Origin: Parafrankia discariae
GTDB taxonomy: Bacteria; Actinomycetota; Actinomycetes; Frankiales; Frankiaceae
Reading direction: 5' to 3'
Assembly (NCBI RefSeq): GCF_000373365.1
Contig: NZ_KB891208.1
Location: forward strand, 358,024-422,023
DNA: 64,000 nt
Part shown: positions 18,945-27,381 of the stretch, piece after piece
Numbering within the stretch: the stretch's first letter is position 1
Layout of the letters: every line of letters begins with the position of its first letter
Program-made: the position numbers and the translations under genes
Notes under the pieces: generated by a model
What the model saw: the letters and a program-made list of their open reading frames with translations, nothing else
Databases searched by the model: none
What the model was told of the DNA's origin: nothing

Positions 18945-21487
18945 AGCTGGCCCGCGGGGGTTCGTGCGTCGGTGCCGCCGTCATCGTGACCGTCGATCTC
19001 GGCCGCGATCCTGGCCGCGACCTCAGCCGCGGCCGCCGCCTCCGCCTGCGCGACCGCCTCCGCCTGCGCGACCGCCTCCGCCTGCGCGACCGCCTCACCC
19101 TCCCCGTGGGCCACCGCCGCCGCCTCCGCCGCTGTCAGTTCCGCCGCTGTCAGCGCTTCCGCCACTCCCGCCGCTGCCGCCGTGGTCCGCGTCGTCGTCT
19201 CGGTGGCGGCCGCGTCGACCGCCGCCCGGACCACGGGGGACGACAGCATCGCCGTGACCTCGTCCGCGGGCTGGGGGCGCCCGAGGAAGTAGCCCTGGGC
19301 GACGTCGCAGCCGTAGTTCCGCAGCTTCCCTAACGCGTTCGCGCTCTCCACACCTTCGACCACGATCCGCAGGCCGAGGGCGTGCGCGAGCCCGACCGTC
19401 GACCGGACGATCGCCTCCGCCTTCGCGCGGCGCAGCCCGGATCCGTCCTCGAGCCTCGTCACGAATGACTTGTCCATTTTCAGCATGTCGACCGGAAGCT
19501 CCTGGAGGTACGCCAGTGAGGAGTAGCCCGTGCCGTAGTCGTCGACCGCGATCTGCACGCCGAGCTCGCGCAGCTCACCGAGCACCGCCGCGGTGCGCAC
19601 CCGGTCCAGCATCAGCGTCGTCTCGGTGATCTCCAGCTCGAGCGCGGACGGCAGCAGCCCGTACTGGGCGAGCAGCCCGCGCACCTGGTCGGGGAACGCG
19701 CGGTCGAGCAGGTCGGAGGCGGAGAGGTTCACCGCCACGGCGACCTCCAGGCCGGCGTCGCGCCACCGCCGGCACTGGGCGAGCGAGGTCTCGAGCACCT
19801 CGATCGTGAGCATCCGCATCAGGCCCGCCTGCTCGGCCAGCGGTACGAACGACTCGGGTGTCAGCAGGCCCCGGGTGGGATGGCGCCAGCGCACGAGGGC
19901 CTCGACGCCGTGCGACCGGCCCGAGTCGAGCTCGACCTTGATCTGGTAGTGGACCTCGAGCTGACCGGTGCCGAGCGCGGCGCGCAGCGACTCGATCATG
20001 TCCAGTCGCAGCAGCGTGTTCACCTCGGCGCCGGGGCGGTAGTACTCCACCCCGGTCCGGCCGGACTTCGCGCCGTACATGGCGACGTCGGCCCGCTGCA
20101 ACAGGGTCTGCGCGTCGGCGGCGTGGTCCGGGTAGAGCGCCGCGCCGATGCTCGCGCCGACGTGCAGGGTCATCCCGCCGACCTCGAAGGCGCCGGACAG
20201 CGCCACCAGGACGCGGTCGGCCACCCGCCGGGCGGTGTCGGCGTCGGCATGCTCCAACAGGACGGCGAACTCGTCCCCGCCGAGCCGGGCGTGCAGGTCG
20301 CCGGGCCGCAGCGCCCCCGCGATGCGGGACCCGACCTCGACGAGCAGCGCGTCGCCCACATGGTGGCCGAGCGAGTCGTTGATCTCCTTGAACCGGTCGA
20401 GGTCGAGCAGGAGCAGCGCGAACGAGTCCCCGTCGGCGATGTTCCCCTCAAGGGTGGACAGGCGCTCGATGAACCCGCGCCGGTTCGTCAGGCCGGTGAG
20501 GTCGTCGGTGCGGGCCAGCACCTTGCTCTCGGCGAGCTGCTGGACCTCGACGAAGGTCATCGCCGCCCGGGCCAGCGCGGTGAGGACCGTCACCGCCGCC
20601 AGCGCCACGGTGAGCGGCGGAAGATCCATCATGGACCCGATGACCAGCAGGGCCAGGGCGACGACCGTCAGCACCAGCGGGACCGCGATCACACTCCAGC
20701 CGGACATCCGCGCGGGCCTGCGCCAGGGCTGGCGCTGCCAGGCGGCGAACGCCGGGGCCAGCAGGGAGAGCACCCAGACGATGTCGAGCAGGCCGCCCGG
20801 CGCGTAGTCGCCGTCCGCGATGAGCACGAACACGCACGAGTCGGCGAGGGCGAAGCCGACGAGACCGCCGCCGAGCAGCCACCACACCCGGCCGGGATGC
20901 CAGCGCAGCAGCCCGAAGACGGTGACCACCAGCAGGACGAGGAGCAGGTCGGCGAGCGGGTACACCAGGCCCACCACGAGGGAGGAGACGTCCCCGGGGC
21001 CGTGGGTGGTCAGGCGGGCGCCGATGCCGCTGCTGAGCGCGGCCACCCCGAGCACGCCGACCAGCGCGTCGAGCCACACGCTGGCGTGGAACCGCAGCAC
21101 CCGCTGGCGCAGCAGCAGGATGACCGCGACGTAGCAGGCCGGATAGAAGAGAAGCCAGCCGACGTCCGCCGCCGACACCCCGACCGTCGTCCCGTCGGAC
21201 GGGCCGCCGACCGCGAGGCTGAAGTAGACGCTGGCCGTGCCGTAGCTGATGATGCCCGCGCCGAACAACGCCCAGGGCAGCCGCTCCCCACGCAGCAGGA
21301 CGGCGCGCAGGATGCACAGCAGCCCCGACACGAGCGTGACGAAGGACCGCAGCATGACGACGGCCGGTTCGCTTCCCCGCGTCCCGGTGATCGTGACCGC
21401 GACGAAGAGCACGGCCGCGAGCAGCAGCAGCATCTGCGCCAGGCGGATCAGGCGGAACCTGCGTGGCGCCGGCGGCGAGATCGTCAA
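18935..21487 (-). CDS. Membrane GGDEF-EAL protein (cyclic-di-GMP turnover)
   Basis: About ten hydrophobic segments in residues ~1-310 form a membrane sensor without a recognised ligand domain. The GGDEF domain (~330-490) has DDLTGLTNRRGF and an intact LGGDEFAVLLEHAD (~401), consistent with diguanylate cyclase activity. The EAL domain (~500-760) has GVEALVRWRHPTRGLLTPESF, AVNLSASDLLDR, LEITETTLM, VDDYGTGYSSLAYL and VEGVES...AQGYFLGRPQP, so phosphodiesterase residues also look intact. The last ~90 residues are an Ala/Glu/Gln repeat tail. The start is TTG 21487 after a GAGGTG ribosome site. aat follows with overlap. Whether synthesis or hydrolysis dominates cannot be told. Confidence 0.93.
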   Translation of the reverse strand: MTISPPAPRRFRLIRLAQMLLLLAAVLFVAVTITGTRGSEPAVVMLRSFVTLVSGLLCILRAVLLRGERLPWALFGAGIISYGTASVYFSLAVGGPSDGTTVGVSAADVGWLLFYPACYVAVILLLRQRVLRFHASVWLDALVGVLGVAALSSGIGARLTTHGPGDVSSLVVGLVYPLADLLLVLLVVTVFGLLRWHPGRVWWLLGGGLVGFALADSCVFVLIADGDYAPGGLLDIVWVLSLLAPAFAAWQRQPWRRPARMSGWSVIAVPLVLTVVALALLVIGSMMDLPPLTVALAAVTVLTALARAAMTFVEVQQLAESKVLARTDDLTGLTNRRGFIERLSTLEGNIADGDSFALLLLDLDRFKEINDSLGHHVGDALLVEVGSRIAGALRPGDLHARLGGDEFAVLLEHADADTARRVADRVLVALSGAFEVGGMTLHVGASIGAALYPDHAADAQTLLQRADVAMYGAKSGRTGVEYYRPGAEVNTLLRLDMIESLRAALGTGQLEVHYQIKVELDSGRSHGVEALVRWRHPTRGLLTPESFVPLAEQAGLMRMLTIEVLETSLAQCRRWRDAGLEVAVAVNLSASDLLDRAFPDQVRGLLAQYGLLPSALELEITETTLMLDRVRTAAVLGELRELGVQIAVDDYGTGYSSLAYLQELPVDMLKMDKSFVTRLEDGSGLRRAKAEAIVRSTVGLAHALGLRIVVEGVESANALGKLRNYGCDVAQGYFLGRPQPADEVTAMLSSPVVRAAVDAAATETTTRTTAAAAGVAEALTAAELTAAEAAAVAHGEGEAVAQAEAVAQAEAVAQAEAAAAAEVAARIAAEIDGHDDGGTDARTPAGQLWG
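19037..19094. repeat. 18-bp tandem repeat in the GGDEF-EAL tail
   Basis: About three copies of CGCCTCCGCCTGCGCGAC run head to tail. On the minus strand they encode Val-Ala-Gln-Ala-Glu-Ala repeats, probably a helical or coiled tail. Confidence 0.8.
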
Positions 21488-22384
21488 GCGTCACCTCGTC
21501 GATACCGGGCCGGCCGGCCGGGAACCGACCCGCCGCGCACGGCGGTGACCGGAGCGCCGTGCCCGGTGGTGACGGGCGGCTGGACCAGCTGGTGTCGAAT
21601 GTGGGACTGGACCAGGTGGCGTCGAGTACAGGAGAGGTCTCCTCCCCACCTTGGCGCCCTGGCCCGGCTGACGGCGCGCGCACGGGCGCGCCCATGCCCG
21701 GGCGGGCATCGCGGTAGCAGCGGTGGGACCGAGATGGCCCGGCCGCTGTCGAGGGACGCGGTCGGCGCGCGGGCGTGCACGACACACCCGGGCCGGGCCC
21801 GGCCCGGTGGTGGCGGGACCGCGCCCGCGGCGGGTGAGCCGCTGGCACCACGGGGCGCCGGGGCACGGGCCGTGGCACCCCCGGGCGCGCCGTAGGAACG
21901 ATCCGCCCGAAAGAAAAGGCTACGGCGGTTCCGGGCACCCCGCCACCGGGACCGGACGGGGCCGCGTCGCCGGAACTGGCCGTGACCGGCGCGACGACTG
22001 ACAAGCCCGGACATGAGAGGAATTCTCATACATGGGCTTTGGCAGGTGGCGACGGGTGGTGGTCCGTGGCCGGGTGCCTGGGTAGGTGTTGTGTGCGCCA
22101 CCGTTCCTGTCGCTGTGGGCCATAGGCCGTGGATGGCCCGATGGCGGCCGCGGCGCCACCCGCCCGTGACCGTGGCACGCCGCGTCGCCGCGTGGCAGGC
22201 CCGGTGGGGAATGCCTGTGCGGGCGGGTGGGGTTTGATGCCGGGGACGGTGGCGACGCGAATGTGTCATGCCCGCCGGCCCGGGCCGTCCCGCCGATGCG
22301 GGACGTCGCCCGTCGGGGCGGACGTCCACTGGACATGGTCGCGGGCGACGCGGCCCGCGGTGAGCTCCCGGAGGGGAAAAAGAC
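21488..22384. other. 897-base divergent intergenic region
   Basis: It lies between the GGDEF-EAL gene (minus) and the LLM oxidoreductase (plus). An imperfect ~27-bp tandem duplication (CTGGACCAGCTGGTGTCGA / CTGGACCAGGTGGCGTCGA) sits at about 21580-21626. A striking dyad lies at 22003-22039 (separate entry). Open frames here have no family resemblance and biased Arg/Pro/Gly content. It is unusually long for this gene-dense window. Confidence 0.45.
22003..22039. promoter_or_regulatory. Two-part symmetrical dyad, candidate operator
   Basis: AAGCCC-N4-ATGAGA-N5-TCTCAT-N4-GGGCTT reads as perfectly matched inner and outer arms with equal spacers on both sides. The centre, GGAAT, is AT-rich against a very GC-rich background. 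This suits a dimeric or tetrameric regulator, or an RNA hairpin with a symmetrical internal loop. It lies ~345 bases upstream of the LLM gene and ~515 upstream of the GGDEF-EAL gene. Confidence 0.4.
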
Positions 22385-23257
22385 GTGCGACTCGGTGTAC
22401 AGATTCCCGACTTCACCAGGCCCGAGGGGCCTGCCGACCTGGGCCGCGCGCTCGCCGAGGTAGCCCGTGAGGTCGACGAGGCCGGCTTCGACTACCTGGC
22501 GGTGATGGACCACTTCTTCCAGATCGAGATGGTGGGCCCGCCCGAGAACGACATGCTCGAGGCGTACACCACCCTGGGCTTCCTGGCGGCGCACACCCGC
22601 CGGGCGACCCTGCTGACCCTGGTGACCGGAACCGTCTACCGGGAGCCCGGAATCCTCGCGAAGATCATCAGTACCCTCGACGTGCTCTCCGGCGGCCGGG
22701 CGATGCTCGGCATCGGCGCTGCGTGGAACGAGCAGGAGTCCGTCGGGCTCGGCATCCCGTTCCCCCCGGTCGCCGAGCGTTTCGAGCGCCTCGAGGAGGC
22801 CCTGCAGATCTGTCTGCGGATGTGGTCGGACGACGAGAGCCCCTGGACGGGCAAGCACTACCAGCTCGCCCGGCCGCTCAACTCGCCGGCCACGCTCACC
22901 CGGCCGCACCCGCCGATCATGATCGGCGGGGGTGGGGAGAAGAAGACGCTGCGCCTGGTCGCGAAGTACGGGCAGGCCTGCAACCTCTTCTCCGGCCCCG
23001 AGCTGCCGCACAAGCTCGACGTCCTGCGCCGGCACTGCGACGCCGAGGGCCGCGACTACGACGAGATCATCAAGACCTGTTACTACCGCTTCGACCCGGG
23101 CAAGTCGGGTGAGAACGTCGGGCGCATCCTCGACGAGCTCGGGGAGCTGGCCGAGCTCGGCATCTCGGTGGCCATCGGCGGCGTGGCCGACATCTGGGAC
23201 GTCGAGCCGGTGCGGGTGCTGGGCGAGCGGGTCGTCCCCGCCGCCGCGGACATCTGA
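22385..23257 (+). CDS. LLM-class oxidoreductase, probably F420-dependent
   Basis: The product is a 290-residue luciferase-like monooxygenase fold protein of the actinobacterial F420 type. It begins RLGVQIPDFTRPEG and continues with DEAGFDYLAVMDHFFQ, TRRATLLTLVTGTVYREPGI, AKIISTLDVLSGGRAMLGIG, AAWNEQESVGLGIPFP, ERFERLEEALQICLRMW, and HPPIMIGGGGEKKTLRLVAKY. These are the hallmarks of F420-dependent LLM family members, which carry out hydride transfers on varied substrates. The GTG start at 22385 is supported by GGAGGGG about ten bases upstream. It stands alone, convergent with the patatin gene. The substrate is unknown, and use of FMN instead of F420 cannot be excluded. Confidence 0.87.
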   Translation: MRLGVQIPDFTRPEGPADLGRALAEVAREVDEAGFDYLAVMDHFFQIEMVGPPENDMLEAYTTLGFLAAHTRRATLLTLVTGTVYREPGILAKIISTLDVLSGGRAMLGIGAAWNEQESVGLGIPFPPVAERFERLEEALQICLRMWSDDESPWTGKHYQLARPLNSPATLTRPHPPIMIGGGGEKKTLRLVAKYGQACNLFSGPELPHKLDVLRRHCDAEGRDYDEIIKTCYYRFDPGKSGENVGRILDELGELAELGISVAIGGVADIWDVEPVRVLGERVVPAAADI

Positions 23258-23295
23258 GGCCGGCGGCGGCCGGCGCCGGCGGGTTCCCACCCAGG

Positions 23296-23331
23296 CCGGC
23301 GCCGGCGGGCTCGGCGGCCCGCCGGCGCCGG
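23296..23331. terminator. 15-bp GC hairpin between convergent genes
   Basis: CCGGCGCCGGCGGGC (23296-23310) pairs with GCCCGCCGGCGCCGG (23317-23331) around a six-base loop. It sits between the LLM gene end and the patatin gene end and could stop both. A copy of the left arm at about 23270-23283 offers an alternative pairing. Confidence 0.6.
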
Positions 23332-23423
23332 TGCGCGGACCTGTCGTACGTGGTCCTGCCGGATCTGTGGTGAGCGGTTCGGTCGGTCAGGTCGGCCCGG
23401 TCAGACCCGCGGGTCCGGCCGGA

Positions 23424-24254
23424 TCAGTCCTTCCACAGGTCGCGGACGCTGTCCGTGACCGCGGCGGCCTGGTTCCGCCCCGCCCGCGCGGACGCGGCGC
23501 GGATCGCGGGATCGAGGATGTTCGGGCCGAAGGCGGCCCGCGACGCCTCGTCCGCGGCCACGACAAGGACCCGGCTGCCCGCGCGTTCGAGTCGCCGTAC
23601 CTCGGTCGGTATGCCCATGCCCAGAATGGGTGCGATGATCAGTACCCGTTCGTGGCCCTCCGCGAGATCGGCGTTGATCACGGAGCGCATACCGCCGTCC
23701 ACGTACCGGCGGTGATCCACGGTCACCGGTGGAAACACCCCGGGCAGCGCGGAACTGGCCGCGACCGCGTCGACCAGATGGACGCCCGAGTCGCGGTCGA
23801 AGGCCACCCAGTCACCCGTCTCGGCGTCCACCGCCGTCACCACCAGGCGCTGCCGCGGCCATTCGCGGACGGGCAGCCGCCCGGCGATGATCTGCCAGCG
23901 GTCCTCCTCCGAGGGGACCTCGGCCGCGAGCGCGTAGGCGCCGATCCGGGCCCGGGCGTCGCGTGCGCCACGCGAGCCCGCGGTGACCTGGGCCAGGGTT
24001 GACATGAGCTCGCTGTAGTCGAAATTCACCGTCGGTTCGGCGGTCGGGTCGGCGGGAGCGATCTGCCGGGAGTAAAGCAGGTCGAGGTCCGCGCCACTGC
24101 TGATCATCGTTCCCACGGCGGAGCCCGCCGAGGTGCCGACGACGAGATCGGCGTCGGTGACGTCGACGCCCGCCTCAGCGAGACCGACCAGCAGGCCGAT
24201 CTCCCAGGCGATGCCGGCCACGCCTCCGCCGCCGAGGACCAGCGCGTGCCGCAT
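23424..24254 (-). CDS. Patatin-like phospholipase
   Basis: This is a lipid acyl hydrolase of the bacterial RssA/patatin type. It has MRHALVLGGGGVAGIAWEIG (glycine-rich oxyanion loop), the nucleophile elbow VVGTSAGSAVG, and the catalytic Asp in RYVDGGMRS. The Ser-Asp dyad and all expected glycine motifs are intact. ATG 24254 is chosen because the conserved N-terminus begins exactly there; a longer frame adds 28 basic residues of no family character. Mid-region NFDYSELM and a C-terminal basic/Ala helix are typical of stand-alone actinobacterial patatins. It is divergent from the DNA methyltransferase. Confidence 0.9.
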   Translation of the reverse strand: MRHALVLGGGGVAGIAWEIGLLVGLAEAGVDVTDADLVVGTSAGSAVGTMISSGADLDLLYSRQIAPADPTAEPTVNFDYSELMSTLAQVTAGSRGARDARARIGAYALAAEVPSEEDRWQIIAGRLPVREWPRQRLVVTAVDAETGDWVAFDRDSGVHLVDAVAASSALPGVFPPVTVDHRRYVDGGMRSVINADLAEGHERVLIIAPILGMGIPTEVRRLERAGSRVLVVAADEASRAAFGPNILDPAIRAASARAGRNQAAAVTDSVRDLWKD

Positions 24255-24538
24255 CCAGACACACCTCTCCGCGACGGCCCTCGTCAGGGTCCGTCGCTTT
24301 CTGAAGGGCTTTTGGGAAGTACGCACCGGAGGTGGCAAGGCACCACCGAAATCACCCGATCGGGCCAGGCCATTGCGGCATGGAGATCATTCGGGTGTCA
24401 CGCGCGGGACAGTGACCAGGCCAGATCGGCACCAGACCGTTCGTGCCCCCGCGCAAGCGTCCCGGGCCACCGCGCGCATACTGCGGAGCCCCGAGCCGGG
24501 GGCTCTCCCCACGCCGCCGGCCCTCTCCTGGAGGCCCT

Positions 24539-25783
24539 GTGAGCACGACTGCTGACCGGACGTCCCACGCGCGCAACGAGCACATGACATTCCGGGCCAA
24601 CCGGGGTGTGGGGCGGCACGGCTGGCTTCGGCTCACGCCCGCCTATGGCGTCCGGCTCGTGCGGGGGCGTATCTCCCACCTGCCCACCGGCTCGGTCATC
24701 ACCGACCCGTTCTCCGGAACGGGAACGACCCCGCTCGCCGCGGCCGAGCTCGGTCATCACGGCCAGAGCGCCGACCTCAATCCCTTCCTCGTCTGGCTCG
24801 GGCGGGCCAAGGTCCGCAGATACCCGCGGCAGACCCTGGCGGAGGCGGCCACCGCGGCCGCCGACGCCGGGCGGGTGGCCGCCCACACGGGCCGTGACAC
24901 CGAGTTGTGGCGGCCGAACCTCTTCCGGATAGAAAAATGGTGGAGCCCCGGGGCGCTGCACGCGCTCAGCGCACTCCGGGCGGCGATCGACGCATATTCC
25001 GGGCCGGTGGGTGATCTCCTGCAGATCGCACTGTGCCGGGTACTGATCGCCGTCAGCAACGCGGCCTTCAATCATCAGTCCATGTCGTTCAAGGCCGCTG
25101 CCGGGAGCGGGCCCGGCCCCTTCGACCCGGCCGCGGCCGCGGCCGCTATCGCGCTGTTCGGCACCGAGGCGGCAGCACTGATCGAATCCGCCCGGGTCGA
25201 CCTGCCGGGCTCCGCCACCGTCCACGAGGGCGATTCGCGCTCCGTCGTGCCGGATCTGCGGGAAACCGATCTCGTGCTGACCAGCCCGCCCTACGTGAAC
25301 CGCATGTCCTACATCCGTGAACTCCGGCCGTACATGTACTGGCTGCGCTACCTCGACCGCGCCGGCGACGCCGGCGCGCTGGACTGGCGCGCGATCGGCG
25401 GCACCTGGGGGAGCGCCACGTCGAACCTGCGCTCGTGGACGGCGGCCACGCCGACCCCGGTCGACGACGCGCTGGAGGCCGTCTGCGCGCGGATCGCGGC
25501 CGACGGCGACCGGAACGGTCCGCTGTTGGCGACCTATGTGCGGAAATACCACCATGACATGTGGCTGCACTTCCAGGCCGTCACGCCACTGGTGAAACCC
25601 GGCGGCCAGGTTTCCTACATCGTCGGGAACTCGACGTTCTATGGTCACGGTGTCCCGGCTCAGGACTGGTATGCGTTGATGCTGCGCGAGCTCGGGTACG
25701 CGGACGTCGAGGTGGAGGTTATTCGCAAGCGGAACTCGAACAAGGCCCTGTTCGAGTTCGATGTCCGGGCCCGCCGGCCGTGA
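24539..25783 (+). CDS. Site-specific DNA methyltransferase (N4-C or N6-A), solitary
   Basis: The 414-residue product has the SAM-binding motif I VITDPFSGTGTTPLAAAEL (~56-64) followed by ADLNPF, and the catalytic motif IV LTSPPYVNRMSYIREL (TSPPY at 248-252). S-P-P-Y favours N4-cytosine methylation. DPFxGTGTT is typical of beta-group enzymes, yet motif I here comes before IV, with ~180 residues between them that may contain target recognition. GTG 24539 is chosen for the CTGGAGG site six bases upstream; the earlier in-frame codons are Pro/Arg-rich. No restriction enzyme gene is adjacent, so it looks like an orphan enzyme, possibly epigenetic. The recognition sequence is unknown. Confidence 0.85.
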   Translation: MSTTADRTSHARNEHMTFRANRGVGRHGWLRLTPAYGVRLVRGRISHLPTGSVITDPFSGTGTTPLAAAELGHHGQSADLNPFLVWLGRAKVRRYPRQTLAEAATAAADAGRVAAHTGRDTELWRPNLFRIEKWWSPGALHALSALRAAIDAYSGPVGDLLQIALCRVLIAVSNAAFNHQSMSFKAAAGSGPGPFDPAAAAAAIALFGTEAAALIESARVDLPGSATVHEGDSRSVVPDLRETDLVLTSPPYVNRMSYIRELRPYMYWLRYLDRAGDAGALDWRAIGGTWGSATSNLRSWTAATPTPVDDALEAVCARIAADGDRNGPLLATYVRKYHHDMWLHFQAVTPLVKPGGQVSYIVGNSTFYGHGVPAQDWYALMLRELGYADVEVEVIRKRNSNKALFEFDVRARRP

Positions 25784-26038
25784 TCGGCGACCCCGGCCCC
25801 GGGTGGGCTTCACCCCGCGCTCGCCGGCTGCTCCGTGCCGCGTCACCACTCGTCTAGCATCGAATCCGGTCGGCGCGGCCGGTTCGGAGGGCGGTCTCGG
25901 CGGTTCGGGCGCCCATCAGCTCCTTTCCGGTCGCCTGCCTGGTTGCCCGGCCGCTTCTGATCAGCCGGTTATCCGACCGTCGGCAACTTCGCCACAATCC
26001 GTCCCACGTCGAAAAGCACCGATTCAGACAGGTATCTC

Positions 26039-26842
26039 GTGACGACGACAATGAAAACCGGCTCGACCAGCACAGGTGACCGGAAGAACGGCCGGAAGAA
26101 GACCGGAGAACCGAGACCGGTCGCGACCGTCGACACGACCGCGAGCCCGGCGGTGGACGCCGGCCGGGGCCGGCGGGTGAACCCGGAGCGACGCACGCCC
26201 GCGACGCGGCTCGCTTTCGGCATCACCGAGGTCGCCGCGCCCACCGTGCTCGTCACCGCGCTGCTGGCGGTGGTAGCCCAGCACAACGCGACGGATCTCG
26301 GCCACGGCGTTCTAGCGGGAGCCGTCGCCGTCCTGTTCGGGACGGTCGTCCCGATGAGCTTCGTCTTCTACGGCGTCCGCCGCCGCCGCTGGTCCGACCA
26401 CCATGTGCCGGAGCGCAGCAAGCGGATGCAGCCGATGCTGTTCGGCTGCGCGTCGGTCGCCGTCGGCTATGTCCTGCTCCGCGTGACGGACGCTCCGAAG
26501 GACATCGTCACCGTCTACGCCGCGATGATCACCGAGGCGCTCATCCTCACCGCCATCACGCGGTTCTGGAAGATCAGTGGTCATGTCGCGGCCGCGGCGA
26601 GCTGTGCCACCGTCGTCACGTTCGTGTACGGACCGGTGCTGGCCGTCACCTGGGTGGCGGTGCCCGTCATCGCCTGGGCGCGCATCCAGATACGCAGGGC
26701 GCGGCTCGCGGAGGCCCGTGCGGCGGGCACCACGAACGACCACGACGAGCTGGACGGCCACACCCCCGCGCAGACCGTGGCCGCCGCACTCGTGGCGGCG
26801 GCGATTGTCACCATCGCCTACACGACGATCGGAGGCCTCTGA
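26039..26842 (+). CDS. Multi-pass membrane protein, degenerate PAP2-like
   Basis: A hydrophilic Thr/Arg/Lys-rich head (~1-65) is followed by five or six hydrophobic segments: AAPTVLVTALLAVVA, VLAGAVAVLFGTVVPMSFVF, MLFGCASVAVGYVLL, VYAAMITEALILTAI, VVTFVYGPVLAVTWVAV, and a C-terminal VAAALVAAAIVTIAYTTIGG. WKISGHVAAAASCATV resembles the SGH motif of PAP2 phosphatases. The first (KxxxxxxRP) and third (His/Asp) motifs are not intact. It may be a non-catalytic relative or a lipid phosphatase variant. GTG 26039 is the first plausible start. The preceding 255 bases hold no clear gene. Confidence 0.6.
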   Translation: MTTTMKTGSTSTGDRKNGRKKTGEPRPVATVDTTASPAVDAGRGRRVNPERRTPATRLAFGITEVAAPTVLVTALLAVVAQHNATDLGHGVLAGAVAVLFGTVVPMSFVFYGVRRRRWSDHHVPERSKRMQPMLFGCASVAVGYVLLRVTDAPKDIVTVYAAMITEALILTAITRFWKISGHVAAAASCATVVTFVYGPVLAVTWVAVPVIAWARIQIRRARLAEARAAGTTNDHDELDGHTPAQTVAAALVAAAIVTIAYTTIGGL

Positions 26843-27048
26843 TTTGACCCGGTTCGCGGCCGACCTGGTTCCGCCCCGTTCGCCCAGCTTGGAAGTGAGT
26901 TATGCGCCCGGCGTGGAGAGCACCTGTGACAACTCGCATCGACGACCCACCACACACCACAAGCCGAAAAGAGCGGACACCTCACCCAAAAAATCCCATG
27001 AGGATTAGTGAGGCACCCCACACACACAACCGTCAAGCACAACAACCC

Positions 27049-27108
27049 AAAGCAAGCCAACCCACCGAACCCGAAGCCAACCCACCAACCAAAGCAAGCC
27101 AACCCACC
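27049..27108. repeat. Imperfect 20-22-bp tandem repeats
   Basis: AAAGCAAGCCAACCCACC occurs at 27049-27066 and again at 27091-27108. A partial copy, AGCCAACCCACC, lies between at 27075-27086. The spacing is about one repeat unit each time. Confidence 0.8.
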
Positions 27109-27154
27109 CCAGGGCCACCCCAACCCCAGAAGGCCGCCGGCCGAAGGGGGGTCC

Positions 27155-27173
27155 CGGGGGGCACCGCCCCCCG
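27155..27173. terminator. Strong GC hairpin
   Basis: CGGGGGGC pairs with GCCCCCCG around a three-base ACC loop. It lies ~60 bases beyond the tRNA terminator. It may terminate transcription of the upstream membrane gene on the plus strand, or be a backup for the tRNA. Confidence 0.5.
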
Positions 27174-27191
27174 ACCAACATGACACGACGC

Positions 27192-27216
27192 AAAAGCCCA
27201 GACCAAAAGTCTGGGC
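27192..27216 (-). terminator. Intrinsic terminator of tRNA-Arg
   Basis: On the minus strand, GCCCAGAC-TTTTG-GTCTGGGC is followed by TTTTG. This 8-bp stem with a T-run starts 20 bases after the tRNA end. It is the most classical rho-independent terminator in the window. Confidence 0.8.
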
Positions 27217-27236
27217 ACACCACACCCCAAGTCGTG

Positions 27237-27308
27237 TGCCCCCGGCAGGATTCGAACCTGCGCACCCGCCTCCGGAGGGCGGTGCTCTATCCCCTGAGCT
27301 ACGGGGGC
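27237..27308 (-). tRNA. tRNA-Arg (anticodon CCG)
   Basis: Reading the minus strand gives a full cloverleaf of 72 bases: acceptor GCCCCCG/CGGGGGC, D-arm GCTC/GAGC, anticodon stem CCGCC/GGCGG with loop CTCCGGA, a four-base variable region, T-arm GCAGG/CCTGC with TTCGAAT, and discriminator A. The loop places CCG at 34-36, reading the CGG arginine codon, which is heavily used here. The CCA end is not encoded. It is divergent from the response regulator and near argS. Confidence 0.96.
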
Positions 27309-27369
27309 TCCAGGGCAAGCAGGCATACCGTACCAGGTGGGAACGGCAGACTGTGCAACACGGTGCCCG

Positions 27370-27375
27370 TAAGCT
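27370..27375 (+). promoter_or_regulatory. -10 element, leaderless-type, for the response regulator
   Basis: TAAGCT ends six bases before GTG 27382. The same TANNNT-N6-start spacing is seen at argS, nucS and the adenosyltransferase. No strong -35 was found. Confidence 0.5.
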
Positions 27376-27381
27376 TCGGCC

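Larger units (their letters stand above)
26843..27236. other. A/C-skewed noncoding tract 3' of tRNA-Arg
   Basis: From about 26930 to 27130 the plus strand is nearly free of T and rich in A and C, unlike the surrounding GC-balanced DNA. It contains ~20-22-bp imperfect tandem units, a GC hairpin and the tRNA terminator, described separately. Open frames through it have low-complexity Gly/Trp/Leu or Pro/Asn/Lys composition and no family match. No integrase or tRNA-end duplication is seen. Confidence 0.6.

Noticed and set aside
22013..22237. 75-codon ORF in the long gap before the LLM gene
   Set aside because: Its start falls inside the dyad, there is no ribosome site, and Trp/Arg/Pro composition is noise-like.
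26930..27310. Prophage or island attachment at tRNA-Arg
   Set aside because: No integrase gene is nearby and I find no second copy of the tRNA 3' end; only a remnant could be argued.
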